A DNA stretch of 41,341 bases from Sedimentisphaerales bacterium (GTDB taxonomy: Bacteria; Planctomycetota; Phycisphaerae; Sedimentisphaerales; SG8-4). Position 1 is the stretch's first letter. Every line of letters begins with the position of its first letter. Positions 1 to 9,433 of the stretch are shown one piece after another. The notes under the pieces are model-generated. The model had not been told where the DNA came from, made no database searches, and worked only from the letters and a program-made list of their open reading frames with translations. The translations under genes and the position numbers were made by a program. The stretch lies in contig JAFGJR010000093.1 in assembly GCA_016928975.1 (NCBI GenBank), forward strand, positions 1-41,341, read 5' to 3'.

Positions 1-1491
1 GTCGTCGAACCAGGCGAGCACTCTCGCCCCCGGACAATCCGCAGCCTCGATGCGTCGATGTCTCCAGAAGTGAATCCGGGTGAAGTCGCCGAAACGTGGG
101 TCTGAGAAAGGTTTCAACAGCGGATGCTCAAACTCGACTCGATCGAGCATGGCGTACCGATCGGGATCCGCTTCCCGGCACTCGAGCCTGTCCGTGCCAG
201 CCAGCTCCGAGACAGCAGCGGCGGTCTCGACCGATCTCATCACCAGCAGGAGAATCCCGCCCGACTGGACATATTGCCGTAATGTCACGGCGTTCGGCGG
301 ACTGACCACATCGGTGACAACGATCATTTTGGCGGCTTCGATGTCGGCGGCGTCGATGAGTTCGTCACTCGGGTGACGAACGACACGTATGGTCATCTTG
401 CCGCTGGTCCCAAAGGCCCGGCGGACATAGTACAGCATCTCCCGGGTGTCATTGGGATCGTCATTGCCGATGTAGAGGATCGTTATTCTGCGTGGCGGCT
501 GCGGCGCCAGGTAGAGGATGTTGTCAAAATCCAGGTCATCGCCCGTGAGGAGGAGTCTCGTGGTCGTGCCCTGATTGAGATCGGCGGGCGCGTGAACCAC
601 GATGCTTTGCCCCGCCGGCACATAGACTTCCGTTTGCTGATTGTCGCCCCATCGCAGTTGAAAGCGGTCTCTGTTTGCGTCGGGCGAGTTCGTGACGCGA
701 ACGGCAAGTGGCCTGCCACGGTCGGACAGGACCTGGGCATCACGGCCTGTCATCCATTGCAGCGACGCGTTGGTCGCCTCCCGGCAGGGGATCGCCCGAA
801 CCACCAATTGCGTACACTCGGGCCATTCATACCCGGCGAGCGCGTCGAGATCGCTGCCCTGTCGCAGGTCGCTGACCAGGACGACCTGTCTCTCGCCGAT
901 GCCCTGCCGGCCATCGTTGGCTTCATCGTCCTCAATGGCCTCGGCGGCCGCCACCAGGGCGTGACCGAGATTGGTGGATGTCCAGCCCGGCGACAACCGT
1001 GACAGCTCGGCGGCGGCGATGGATGCACGCTGTGCCGGGCTCATCGCTTGCCATTGTTCGAATCCGATCAACGTCCGCGTCGTCCGGCCGAAGCTCATCA
1101 CGCAGACGCGGTCGGCGGGCCCGGCGCTTGCTATGACCGACTTTGCCTCCTCGATGGCTCGTGCCCACGCGCCCTCACGCCGCATCGACGCACTGGTGTC
1201 GATTAGCAGAACGATCCGCCCACCCGGAGGGACTTGGCCCACCGCGCCCGGTCGTACCAGAAATGGACGGGCGAAGGCAAATGCGAGCAGGCACAGGATG
1301 AGACATCGCAGGATCAGCAACGGGATGTGCTCCAGGCGGCTGCGGCTCTGAAATCGCGGCATCGTCGCGTGCAGGAACATCAGGGAGCTGAACGTCACCC
1401 GGTTGCGCGTATGACGGCGGATCAAGTGCAAAAGGATCGGCGCGGCCACGGCGGCGATTCCTGCCAGCAATAGCGGATAGAGAAAGCTCAT
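1..1491 (-). CDS. BatA-like membrane protein with von Willebrand A domain (3' end outside window)
   Basis: The frame is open for all 497 codons from ATG 1491 to the left edge, so the C-terminus is missing. The N-terminus (MSFLYPLLLAGIAAVAAP, then a second hydrophobic stretch at about residues 56-75) has the two-helix layout of the BatA/aerotolerance N-terminal domain. It is followed by a VWA domain with a MIDAS motif DTSAS at residues 98-102. The family is membrane-anchored and works with MoxR ATPases and DUF58 proteins, supposedly in assembling or remodelling envelope or secreted complexes; the exact role here is unknown. The start overlaps the DUF58 stop as ATGA, which indicates translational coupling. 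The C-terminal half after about residue 280 was not recognised and may be a glutamine-amidotransferase-like fold, as in other planctomycete homologues. Confidence 0.85.
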   Translation of the reverse strand, partial: MSFLYPLLLAGIAAVAAPILLHLIRRHTRNRVTFSSLMFLHATMPRFQSRSRLEHIPLLILRCLILCLLAFAFARPFLVRPGAVGQVPPGGRIVLLIDTSASMRREGAWARAIEEAKSVIASAGPADRVCVMSFGRTTRTLIGFEQWQAMSPAQRASIAAAELSRLSPGWTSTNLGHALVAAAEAIEDDEANDGRQGIGERQVVLVSDLRQGSDLDALAGYEWPECTQLVVRAIPCREATNASLQWMTGRDAQVLSDRGRPLAVRVTNSPDANRDRFQLRWGDNQQTEVYVPAGQSIVVHAPADLNQGTTTRLLLTGDDLDFDNILYLAPQPPRRITILYIGNDDPNDTREMLYYVRRAFGTSGKMTIRVVRHPSDELIDAADIEAAKMIVVTDVVSPPNAVTLRQYVQSGGILLLVMRSVETAAAVSELAGTDRLECREADPDRYAMLDRVEFEHPLLKPFSDPRFGDFTRIHFWRHRRIEAADCPGARVLAWFDD

Positions 1492-2459
1492 GCGGGCCTG
1501 CCTCCCGATGGATTTCGAAATTGGCGCTTCCGGCGGCGCATGCGACCCTGGAGGAAATCGAACAGGGCCAGATCGAATGGACGATCCGTAGCGAACAGGT
1601 GATAGTCGGTCCCGAGCCTCTGGCAGACAGATTTCGCGTTGTTCAAGTGGCGGTCCAGCGACCGCCTGTAACGTTTGCGGGCGGCGGCTGGATCGATGTA
1701 CATATCGCGGCCGGTCTCCACGTCACGGAACACGGCCGGCGAATCGAAGTCGAAGCTCAGTTCCGCCGGGTCCAGTACGTGGAACACGACGATGTCGTGG
1801 CCGCCTGCGCAGAGGTAGCCCAGGTCGGCGTCGAGCCGGTCCACCGACGTCAACAGGTCGGAGATCAGCACGATCATCCCCCGCTTGGTCAGCATCTGCG
1901 CCAGGCGTTGCAGTGGCGGCCCCAGGTCGGTGGCTTTGCCGGCGGGCGGGGTCTCCAGTGAGTGGATCAACCTTCTCAAATAGCTGGGCCGGTTGCGAGG
2001 CGGCAGGTACTGCCGGATCCGGTCATCGAACGCAGCCAGGCCGACTGCGTCACCCTGCGAGAAGAGGAAGTAGGCCAGCGTGGCCGCCAGTGTGCCGGCA
2101 TACTGCGACTTCGTGTAGCCGAGCGAGCCGTAGCCCATCGACCGGCTGTGATCGACCACCAGGTGGCAACGGAGATTCGTCTCGTCCTGGAACTTCTTGA
2201 TGTAGAACCGGTCGCTTCGCGCGTACACGCGCCAGTCGAGGTAGCGGGGATCGTCGCCGAGGGCATATTGGCGGTACTCGGTGAATTCGACGGAGAAACC
2301 GTGATAGGGACTGCGGTGAATCCCCTTGCAGAACCCCTCGACGACCGCCTTGGCACGCAGCTCCATCGACCGGATCTTCATCAACGCCGCCGGGTCGATC
2401 ATGCCCTCGCCTTGGCCGGCGCTGATCTGCGAGCGTGATGGAGCGGTACGATCCGTCAC
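1488..2459 (-). CDS. DUF58 domain protein (MoxR partner)
   Basis: About 323 aa. The DUF58 signature is clear: a GFSVEFTEYRQY stretch, then GDDPRYLDWRVYARSD. A VWA-like fold follows with HLVVDHSRSMGYG, a DxSxS-type metal site. No signal peptide or membrane span is visible, so it is probably cytoplasmic. The GTG at 2459 is chosen as start because it overlaps the MoxR stop (GTGA) and has AAGGAG about 9 bases upstream. An ATG at 2402 is the alternative. The family is typically encoded beside MoxR and BatA genes, as here, and is thought to be a substrate or adaptor of the MoxR chaperone ATPase. Its stop overlaps the next gene by four bases. Confidence 0.9.
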   Translation of the reverse strand: MTDRTAPSRSQISAGQGEGMIDPAALMKIRSMELRAKAVVEGFCKGIHRSPYHGFSVEFTEYRQYALGDDPRYLDWRVYARSDRFYIKKFQDETNLRCHLVVDHSRSMGYGSLGYTKSQYAGTLAATLAYFLFSQGDAVGLAAFDDRIRQYLPPRNRPSYLRRLIHSLETPPAGKATDLGPPLQRLAQMLTKRGMIVLISDLLTSVDRLDADLGYLCAGGHDIVVFHVLDPAELSFDFDSPAVFRDVETGRDMYIDPAAARKRYRRSLDRHLNNAKSVCQRLGTDYHLFATDRPFDLALFDFLQGRMRRRKRQFRNPSGGRPA

Positions 2460-3460
2460 TTGGCCCTCTCCTTCACGGCCTTGAGCAGGCGGTCCACGAG
2501 GGTTTCGACCGTGATGCCTTCCGCCTCCGCGCGGTAGTTGATCAGGAGCCGATGGCGAAGCACCGACAGGGCCAGGGCTCTGATGTCGTCGAACGCGACG
2601 TGCGACCGGCCGTTGAGCAGCGCCCGGGCCTTGGCGCCGAGCACCAGGTATTGTGAGGCCCGCAGGCCCGCTCCCCACGTGACCCACTCGTTGACGAAAT
2701 CCAGCGAGCCGGGACCCGGCCGTGATGCGGCGGCCACCCTGACGGCGTAGCGCACCACGTCCTCCGCGATCGGAACCCTGCGCACGACGCCATGGAATCG
2801 AAGGAGGTCTTCGCCCGAGAACACCTGTACGATGGGTACAGGCTCGGTCGCGGTGGTCTGGCGAACCACCGCCACCTCATCGTCCTCGGGCAGGTAGTGG
2901 ATGAACACGTTGAACATGAATCGGTCGAGCTGGGCCTCCGGGAGTGGATACGTGCCTTCCATCTCGATGGGGTTCTGCGTGGCGAAGACGAAGAACGGCT
3001 CGTCGAGCTTATAGCAGACCCCGGCGGCCGTCACGTGGTGCTCTTGCATCGCTTCGAGCATGGCCGCCTGCGTCTTGGGCGGCGTGCGGTTGATCTCATC
3101 GGCGAGGATCATGTTGGCGAAGATCGGCCCTTTGACGAAGGCCATTCGCCGCTCACCGTCCGTCTGCTGGAGGATTTCAGTGCCGGTGATGTCCGCGGGC
3201 ATCAGGTCCGGCGTGAACTGGATGCGCTGGAACCTCAAATCGAACAGTTGCGCCAGCGACTTGACCAGCAGCGTCTTGGCCAGGCCCGGCGCGCCAGTGA
3301 CCAGACAGTGCCCGCCGCAGAGCACGGCGATCAGCAGGTGCTCGATCACGTCCTGCTGGCCGACGATGGCTTTGGAGAGCTCCGCCCCGATGCGCTCTCT
3401 CGCCGCCTTGATCTGCTCGACTGCTCTTTGTTCGGATTCGTACGCCTCAGAATTCTCCAT
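2456..3460 (-). CDS. MoxR family AAA+ ATPase
   Basis: 334 aa, the usual length of the family. It has Walker A GAPGLAKT (residues 56-63) and Walker B ending in ADEINR (about 120-125), the typical MoxR form, then sensor 1 in FATQNP and the C-terminal AAA lid with LRHRLLINYRAEAEG. MoxR proteins are chaperone-like ATPases acting with VWA-domain proteins; the DUF58 and BatA-like genes directly downstream are the expected partners. Start ATG 3460 has AGGAA about 8 bases upstream. The gene sits 17 bases after the DUF4159 stop, and its own stop overlaps the DUF58 start, so the group reads as one operon. Confidence 0.95.
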   Translation of the reverse strand: MENSEAYESEQRAVEQIKAARERIGAELSKAIVGQQDVIEHLLIAVLCGGHCLVTGAPGLAKTLLVKSLAQLFDLRFQRIQFTPDLMPADITGTEILQQTDGERRMAFVKGPIFANMILADEINRTPPKTQAAMLEAMQEHHVTAAGVCYKLDEPFFVFATQNPIEMEGTYPLPEAQLDRFMFNVFIHYLPEDDEVAVVRQTTATEPVPIVQVFSGEDLLRFHGVVRRVPIAEDVVRYAVRVAAASRPGPGSLDFVNEWVTWGAGLRASQYLVLGAKARALLNGRSHVAFDDIRALALSVLRHRLLINYRAEAEGITVETLVDRLLKAVKERAK

Positions 3461-3477
3461 CTACCATTTCCTACTTG

Positions 3478-4338
3478 TCAGTGCGTCATTGCGTAGAACA
3501 CGATATTGATTCCCAGCGGATACGCTTTCTTCTCCGAGAACTCGTGAAAGTACCACTCGTTTTCGCCTTCGCGTTCCCAGCCGTCGCCGAGGTCGGTGTT
3601 ATGGCAGATGATGACCATCATCCGGCCCTTGTCGTCGTAGATGGCCTTGTAGTGAACCTCGCGAGCGTCCTCTCGCTCCCAGGTGATGCCATAGTCGCGG
3701 CCCCACAGGGCCACGTCGATGCTGGGGATCTGCGGTTTTTCCTTCAAGTCGAACACGGCGTGAAAGACCGGGTGGTCCAGCGGCAACTCGACCGGCTCGC
3801 GGTCGGGGAACACGCGCTTGATCTCGCGATAGAAGTTGTACCACTCCGCCTCGCCCCAGAAGTCGTCGACCATGAGAAAGCCGCCGTTGAGCAGGTAGGC
3901 TCGCAGGGCCTCGACCTCGGGCTCGCTGAAGACCAGCCGGCCGGGCTCCAGCATGTAGATGAACGGGTAGTTGACCAACTCCGGGTCCGTCAGCTCGAGC
4001 ACCAGGCCGTCCGGGTTGACTTCCAGCGAGGTCAACTGGTGCAGGCGATAGGAGAAGTTCAAATCGCTGTCCGGATAATCGGTCGCCCATCCACCGCCGC
4101 CTCGGCCGTAGAAACCTCGTCCCCGTCCGCGGCCGCGACCGTACCCGCCGCCATATCCATAGTCACCATAGCCGGATGAGTAGCGGATACGGACAAACGT
4201 GAAGACGTCGTGAGCGAACTCCTTGTCCACCTCCCAATCCGGGACGTTGCCACGATCGTAGTACCGCTGCGCCATTGTCGCCCCTGCGGCAGCAACAAGC
4301 ACCCCCAAGAGAATGATAAGCCGGCGAGATCTTGTCAT
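3478..4338 (-). CDS. DUF4159 protein, exported, with a Gly/Tyr/Arg-rich insert
   Basis: 286 aa with an N-terminal signal peptide or anchor (RLIILLGVLVAAAGATMA). After about residue 70 it resembles DUF4159: FIYMLEPGRLVFSEPEVEALRAYL, then GGFLMVDDFWGEAEW, a glutamine-amidotransferase-like fold often found beside MoxR/BatA genes in Planctomycetota. Residues about 55-83 are an unusual low-complexity stretch made of GYG and GRGRGRG units. The start overlaps the upstream TPR gene stop (ATGA) and has GGAG 8 bases upstream. The biochemical role is unknown. The neighbourhood suggests a structural or regulatory part of the MoxR-VWA system outside the cytoplasm. Confidence 0.85.
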   Translation of the reverse strand: MTRSRRLIILLGVLVAAAGATMAQRYYDRGNVPDWEVDKEFAHDVFTFVRIRYSSGYGDYGYGGGYGRGRGRGRGFYGRGGGGWATDYPDSDLNFSYRLHQLTSLEVNPDGLVLELTDPELVNYPFIYMLEPGRLVFSEPEVEALRAYLLNGGFLMVDDFWGEAEWYNFYREIKRVFPDREPVELPLDHPVFHAVFDLKEKPQIPSIDVALWGRDYGITWEREDAREVHYKAIYDDKGRMMVIICHNTDLGDGWEREGENEWYFHEFSEKKAYPLGINIVFYAMTH

Positions 4339-6890
4339 GGCTGCTTCTCCGGGGTGAACGCAGGGACGCTGAGAATCTCGAGCAGCAGTTTGTGACCTTG
4401 ACGAAAACGCGGAGCATCTGCGAGAGCGTCGAGGATGTGTCTCTTGGCGAGTGTGGGATCTCGCCTCTGGAGCAGTTGTGCCAGGCGGTAGTTCACATCG
4501 ACCGGGTCTGCAGGGTCCAGAAGGAGCAGACGCTCGTAGGCATCAACGGCTCGCTCCGGCAGCCCAAGCTCCTGACAGGCACGGCCCAGACGCTGGTATG
4601 TCGTTCCCAGCAACGGGTAGACCGCCAGGTATCTGGCGCCATTTGCGACTACCTGCGTCCAGTTCTTCTGCTCCATTGCGATCTCCATCAGCCGGTCGTA
4701 GGCCTCCGCGGCATCAGGGGAAAGCGTCGCCCATTGGCTGAGCGCCTGAGCTTCCTGCTCGGTTTCCGCGAGCTTACGGTGCACCTGCGCCAGGAGGCGA
4801 TAGGGATTGCCCTGACCGGTGTTTGCGGGGTAGAGAGAGAGCAGCTTCCTGAGAGGCTCCTTGGCGTCCTGCCACTTCCGATCGGCCAGAAGGTTGTCGG
4901 CGTGCAAGGTCAGTGCCCAAAAGCTGTTGGGATGATCCGCCAGCCATTTCGCTACCGCCTCACGGTCGGCGGGATCGACCTGCTGCCGGGTCGGTTGTTG
5001 CCAATCTACCCCCGGGGCCAGACTCTCCGCACGCTTCCTGGCGAAGGCTTCGAAGCGTTTCTCAACCTCTTTGATCGGCCCGGCGTGTTTGGCGATGGTC
5101 GCATTGATCTCATGTCCTTCCGCCAGATCGGCGAGGATCGCTTTGAGCGATGCGAAGCCGAATCGCTCGACGAGGAACTCGACGGCCAGAGCGGATTCAT
5201 AGTACGCGAACTGCAGGTGTATCGGCGTTGGCGGACTCATGAACGCGGCACTGAGACTGCCGAGCGGCGTCAGCTCGCCATCGAGGATCATCTTGCGATA
5301 CTGGGGATTCATCTGCTGGCCCCAGGTCGGGTCGGCCTGGGTCTCCTCGTACACGGAGATCCCCTCGCTGAGCCAGCGAGGCATCTTGTTGCAGGTGAGA
5401 TTCAGGGTCACCACATGGCAGAACTCGTGCCAGAGCATCGATTGCCAGTTGGAGGGCCGGGCAGCCTTTGGACTGTTGGCCGTGATGACCTTGCCGAAGC
5501 ACACGCCCAGGAAGCTGTCCCCGCCGGGCATCCCGAACGTTCGGACTGCGAAGTCCTGCTGATTGGGGAACAGCTCCACCGTGACGGGATCGGCCAGCTT
5601 AAGGGCGTACTTGTCGCACAAGCTGGCTCGGGCACGTAGCAACAACTTGACGACTTCATCGCCGTAGACCGCTGCCTCGTGCTTGTCCATTCTCACGAGC
5701 AGGCCGTCCGCCGACAGGGTCTTGAACTGAGACATCGCCTCGCGGAGATTGACGAGATTGTAGGCTTCGACGTTATAGGGGTCCTTCGCGTTCACTTGAT
5801 CGGCCAGCATCCAGCCCTGTTGCTCATCGCCGAGCCGCAGCAAGTCCTGGGCCAACTGAATTTTGGCCGGCAGGTAGTTCGGGTCAAACGCGACCGCCTG
5901 ACGCTGGCACGCGGCCCCCTCGGCGAAGCGATAGTCCTGAGACAGCTTTCTGCCGATCAGGTAGTCCACCCGCGGATTCGTGGGCCAGAACTTCAAGGCT
6001 TTGGCACGGCGTGTAGTCACAGCGTTGGGATCGTGGGCGAGATGGGCGAGCGCAGCCTTGTACGCCCATGCCTCCGGATGCCAGGGATTGACCGCGAGCA
6101 CGCGATCCAGCGACCTGCTCGCTGCCTCACGGTCCTCGCAGTCGATCTGGTGCTCCGCCAGCAGGATCAGGGCGGGAGCGTGCTTGGGGTTCACATGAAG
6201 GGCGGCGTCCAGCGATGCGATCATCGCCTTGCGGTCGCTGTAGTAGAACGCATTGGCTAATCCACAGTGCACGTCCGGGTTATCGCCGAACCGCTTCAGC
6301 GCCTGACGATAGCGGTCGGCGGCCAGCTCATAGTCCTGCTTGGCGGCGGCCAACGCACCTGCGGCGAGGTACGCGTCGCAGCAGTTGGCATCGGTCTCGA
6401 TCACCTTGTTGTAGAAGTCTCTCAGAATGACTCGCGGCTCGGCCCCGAGCAGCGACAGACACCGGCCGAGAGCCACCATCTCCTCGCTGGTGAGGTACTC
6501 CGAGCGGCGCCAACTGGCGATTCGATAGGCCGTAGCGAGCATCATCCTGGCCTTCTCGGCCTGGTTGCTCTGCTGATACGCTGCGTGTGCAACCCATAGC
6601 AGGTTGATGTCCGGACGCGACTCCCTCAGTACGGCATCCGCACATGCGGCGGCTTCGTCATAGCGGCCCAGCGCCAGCAGACATTCGATCTGGAGAATCT
6701 GCCAACGGATCGAATAGGCCCCATCCTTGATGGCTTTCTGCGCGGATTCGAGGCACTCGGCGTACTCGCCCGTCTTGAAGAGCTGTCGCGCTTTCTGTAT
6801 GTCAAATCTCAAATCCTGGCCCGCGGCGGGCCGGACTCCCCCGAAGCCCAAGACAACCAGCACCACCCCTATAACGTGGCTGCAACGCAT
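4335..6890 (-). CDS. TPR protein with HExxH peptidase_MA-like domain
   Basis: 851 aa with a signal peptide ending near AAGQDL. Residues about 25-370 are tetratricopeptide-like helical repeats. The middle holds a gluzincin-type zinc site, HEFCH at 488-492 with a candidate third ligand E509 in WLSEG. TPR-like repeats resume from about 640 to the C-terminus. This layout matches secreted planctomycete proteins in which a peptidase-MA-like domain is embedded among TPRs; proteolysis is plausible but unproven. It is the first gene of the minus-strand operon leading to DUF4159, MoxR, DUF58 and BatA, and overlaps the next gene by four bases. A TATGAT hexamer on the minus strand at 6920-6925 could be its -10 element, without a good -35. 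Confidence 0.85.
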   Translation of the reverse strand: MRCSHVIGVVLVVLGFGGVRPAAGQDLRFDIQKARQLFKTGEYAECLESAQKAIKDGAYSIRWQILQIECLLALGRYDEAAACADAVLRESRPDINLLWVAHAAYQQSNQAEKARMMLATAYRIASWRRSEYLTSEEMVALGRCLSLLGAEPRVILRDFYNKVIETDANCCDAYLAAGALAAAKQDYELAADRYRQALKRFGDNPDVHCGLANAFYYSDRKAMIASLDAALHVNPKHAPALILLAEHQIDCEDREAASRSLDRVLAVNPWHPEAWAYKAALAHLAHDPNAVTTRRAKALKFWPTNPRVDYLIGRKLSQDYRFAEGAACQRQAVAFDPNYLPAKIQLAQDLLRLGDEQQGWMLADQVNAKDPYNVEAYNLVNLREAMSQFKTLSADGLLVRMDKHEAAVYGDEVVKLLLRARASLCDKYALKLADPVTVELFPNQQDFAVRTFGMPGGDSFLGVCFGKVITANSPKAARPSNWQSMLWHEFCHVVTLNLTCNKMPRWLSEGISVYEETQADPTWGQQMNPQYRKMILDGELTPLGSLSAAFMSPPTPIHLQFAYYESALAVEFLVERFGFASLKAILADLAEGHEINATIAKHAGPIKEVEKRFEAFARKRAESLAPGVDWQQPTRQQVDPADREAVAKWLADHPNSFWALTLHADNLLADRKWQDAKEPLRKLLSLYPANTGQGNPYRLLAQVHRKLAETEQEAQALSQWATLSPDAAEAYDRLMEIAMEQKNWTQVVANGARYLAVYPLLGTTYQRLGRACQELGLPERAVDAYERLLLLDPADPVDVNYRLAQLLQRRDPTLAKRHILDALADAPRFRQGHKLLLEILSVPAFTPEKQP

Positions 6891-6955
6891 TACCTCAATA
6901 TACTCCTTTCGTCCCGGACATCATAGTCCTGTGGTGTCGGACGATTGAGGATTGA

Positions 6956-6984
6956 TTGTCGCTCGGTCCTGCATTATTCATAAT
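6956..6984 (+). promoter_or_regulatory. Candidate sigma70-type promoter for the 7065 operon
   Basis: TTGTCG (4 of 6 to the -35 consensus), 17 bases, then CATAAT (5 of 6 to the -10). It lies in the 174-base divergent gap between the TPR operon and the carbohydrate-binding protein gene, and predicts a leader of about 75 bases. This is pattern matching only. Confidence 0.35.
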
Positions 6985-7064
6985 TAGTGGCTCACCGTCG
7001 GGCCGGGTTACAGCTCCGTTCGTACGTCGTGAATCGCCACGTGGTTCTTTCGGGAGCAGACGGT

Positions 7065-7811
7065 ATGAGAAGCAATCGCACCGCAAGCATGGCGCTCCTG
7101 GTTGTGCTGGCCTCCGGGGCGGCGTTCACGGCCAACCCGAAGGGGGATGACATGTCGAGCCTTACAGAGAGGCTGTGGCCTCAGAGCCGGATCTGCGCGG
7201 CGATTGAGGCTGTTGAGAAGCAGCGCGCCTACGGACTGCTCAGCGAGGTCGCCTGTCAGAGGAAGATCGTCATGCTGAGGGCTCGCCTGGCGGGTTCCTA
7301 TGTCTCGCAGTCACTATCCGCGGCCGACCCGCCCTTGAACTTCATTCAGAACGGCGGCTTCGAGAAGGTCAACCGCAACTCCGACAGGAATCGCTCGCGA
7401 TGGCTCTGGTGGGGCGGCTGGAGCTGGGGCGGCGATTATGAGAACCGATGGGAGGACAGGGCCGAGTTTGTTCACAGCGGCCAATTCTCCGCTCGGATCG
7501 CGTGCACTGGAGCCACCGGCCGCATCGGAATCAGCACACCGCCGCTGCCCGCGGTCCCCGGCGCCACCGGATACACGCTGACGTTCTGGGCGAGGGGACA
7601 GGGCGATAACATGCTCTTCGTGAACTTCGAAGCCGGCGCCAACGGGACACTGCGCGAGAGAATCGGCGACGCATGGAATCAGCACACCGTCACTGGTGAA
7701 CCAGCCGAGGGCAGGAACACCTATCAAGTGTATTTCTACTCCATTGGCGCAGGCACGATCTGGCTGGACGATGTCGAACTGGTGCCCATCGGAGGTGCGC
7801 TCGATGAGTAG
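7065..7811 (+). CDS. Secreted protein with CBM4/9-like carbohydrate-binding domain
   Basis: About 248 aa. It has a signal peptide (MRSNRTASMALLVVLASGAA) and a linker. From about residue 88 there is a jelly-roll-type domain beginning LNFIQNGGFEKVN, with an aromatic-rich segment WLWWGGWSWGGDYENRW and ending GAGTIWLDDVELVP. This NGGFE to WLDDVEL pattern is typical of CBM4/9-like galactose-binding folds. ATG 7065 is chosen because it precedes the signal peptide and has GGGAG about 9 bases upstream; a longer in-frame start at 6987 has no signal. The last 8 bases overlap the next gene, so the two are probably made together. The likely role is glycan binding outside the cytoplasm. No catalytic motif is recognised. 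Confidence 0.75.
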   Translation: MRSNRTASMALLVVLASGAAFTANPKGDDMSSLTERLWPQSRICAAIEAVEKQRAYGLLSEVACQRKIVMLRARLAGSYVSQSLSAADPPLNFIQNGGFEKVNRNSDRNRSRWLWWGGWSWGGDYENRWEDRAEFVHSGQFSARIACTGATGRIGISTPPLPAVPGATGYTLTFWARGQGDNMLFVNFEAGANGTLRERIGDAWNQHTVTGEPAEGRNTYQVYFYSIGAGTIWLDDVELVPIGGALDE

Positions 7812-9402
7812 AATTGTCCTGGTTCTCTGCGTTCTAACGGCCCCGGCAGCGCTCCCGGCGCAAGTCGAACTGTTCGTCACCGACTATGGCGAGAACCCGG
7901 CGGCCGGGCAGAAACCTCGTGGCGCAAGCTCCGGCGCGGACCCCCGCGAAGCGAGGCTCTTTGCTTCAATCGGCGAGTACGAGCCATTCAGCTTCTTGTT
8001 GCAGCCGGTGGAGGCGTTGTCGCAGGTGTTCATCACCGCTGGCGAGCTGAAAGGACCCGCCGGGGCGGTCATCCCTGCGGCGAATGTCACGGTCCAATCC
8101 GTGGAGAGCTTCCACGGCGGCGGACGTGACATCCTGGTGCCGGTGGACCATCCCTGGGATATGCCGGCCCACATCGCGAAGTCCTTCTGGTGCACCGTCA
8201 GAGTGCCTGACGATGCACGGGCCGGCTCCTACGGGGGAGAGTTGAGTATGAGTAGGAACGGTCATCTGACAGGCCGGATCCGTATCACCTTGGACGTGCT
8301 GCCGATCAGGCTGGCGGACCCGCCGTTCGCACTGGGGCTGAACTACTCGAAGCCCGATGACGACAAGGACGGCAGGATTCTGGCGGTTCATCTTGCCGAT
8401 ATGCGTGAGCACGGCATGACCTGCGTGGCGCCGCTATACAATTGGCACCAGCCTGTCCACGACAGTGACACCAGTGAGTTGGGCGCACTGCTGGAGGCGT
8501 ACAAGAAGGCGGGCTTCCCCGGCACATTCTACTGGGCGCCGCCGATGGACCTGCAACTGACGGACTTGGCCGGCTATGGCGACGAGACGAATCGGCGGTG
8601 GCAGCAGAAGTACATCAAGGTGATGCGGCTCATGTACGAGGAGGTCCGCAAGCACGAGGTGCCCACGCTGTTCTCCATCGGGGACGAGCTGACCAATAAG
8701 GGCATGGAAGGGGTCGGGATTGCCGGCCGACTGGCGCGATTCGTCTGGGAGGAATTGCCCGAGATCGCCACGACCAGTGACATGAACGGCTACCGGGAGG
8801 TGATGGCGATGGCGCCATATCTGAACGTGGCGACATTCAACAACGGCTGGGACGGCGCCGACCACCACAACCAGGGCCGCCGCCTCTTGAACAGGGCCTT
8901 CCTTGAGGAATTGCAGGACAAGACCGGCGCGATTCCCTGGTTCGTCAACGCCGGCAGCGGACGATTCCCATTCGGCTTCTTCTTCTGGAAGATGAGCAAG
9001 TATGGGGTCAGGGGCAAGGTCGAGTGGTACTACAACCTGCGCAACGAGCGTGGCTCGCTCGTGCGGACGCAGGGCGATGCCGTATATCCGACGCTGGATT
9101 ACGAGCGCTGCCGCGAGGGGATCGACGACCTGAAGTACCTGTGCAAGCTGGAATCGCTCCTCGCCAAAGCAGACCCATCGCGGCCTGAGGTCAAGAATGC
9201 TCGTGACCTGCTCAAGACCATTGCAGACGGCATCGTGGACGACTGGACACGGTACGAAGGCAAAGCCGGCCTGCGCTTCCCCGAGGACGGGTTTGCCCGG
9301 TTGGACCCGGAGAAGGTGAGCGCATTTGGCTGGTTGAATGCCCTTCGATTGGAATTGGCGAACGCCATCGTGGCGCTCCAAGCGGCCACCGACGGGCGAT
9401 AG
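7804..9402 (+). CDS. DUF4091 / GH123-like secreted protein
   Basis: 532 aa, signal peptide MSRIVLVLCVLTAPAALPA. The N-terminal beta domain (about 20-175) contains IGEYEPFSFLLQP and is followed by a TIM-barrel-like region. An Asp-Glu pair D294-E295 in FSIGDEL sits where GH123-type enzymes carry their catalytic pair. The C-terminal part (WYYNLRNERGSLVRTQGDAVYP, then LDYERCREGIDDLKYL) is typical of DUF4091. GH123 enzymes cleave N-acetylgalactosaminides by a substrate-assisted mechanism; activity here is inferred only from fold and the DE pair. ATG 7804 overlaps the preceding gene by 8 bases, and the lactonase gene follows after 31 bases. Confidence 0.8.
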   Translation: MSRIVLVLCVLTAPAALPAQVELFVTDYGENPAAGQKPRGASSGADPREARLFASIGEYEPFSFLLQPVEALSQVFITAGELKGPAGAVIPAANVTVQSVESFHGGGRDILVPVDHPWDMPAHIAKSFWCTVRVPDDARAGSYGGELSMSRNGHLTGRIRITLDVLPIRLADPPFALGLNYSKPDDDKDGRILAVHLADMREHGMTCVAPLYNWHQPVHDSDTSELGALLEAYKKAGFPGTFYWAPPMDLQLTDLAGYGDETNRRWQQKYIKVMRLMYEEVRKHEVPTLFSIGDELTNKGMEGVGIAGRLARFVWEELPEIATTSDMNGYREVMAMAPYLNVATFNNGWDGADHHNQGRRLLNRAFLEELQDKTGAIPWFVNAGSGRFPFGFFFWKMSKYGVRGKVEWYYNLRNERGSLVRTQGDAVYPTLDYERCREGIDDLKYLCKLESLLAKADPSRPEVKNARDLLKTIADGIVDDWTRYEGKAGLRFPEDGFARLDPEKVSAFGWLNALRLELANAIVALQAATDGR

Positions 9403-9433
9403 GACCAACGACCATCTTGTGAGGACCTGCGAT

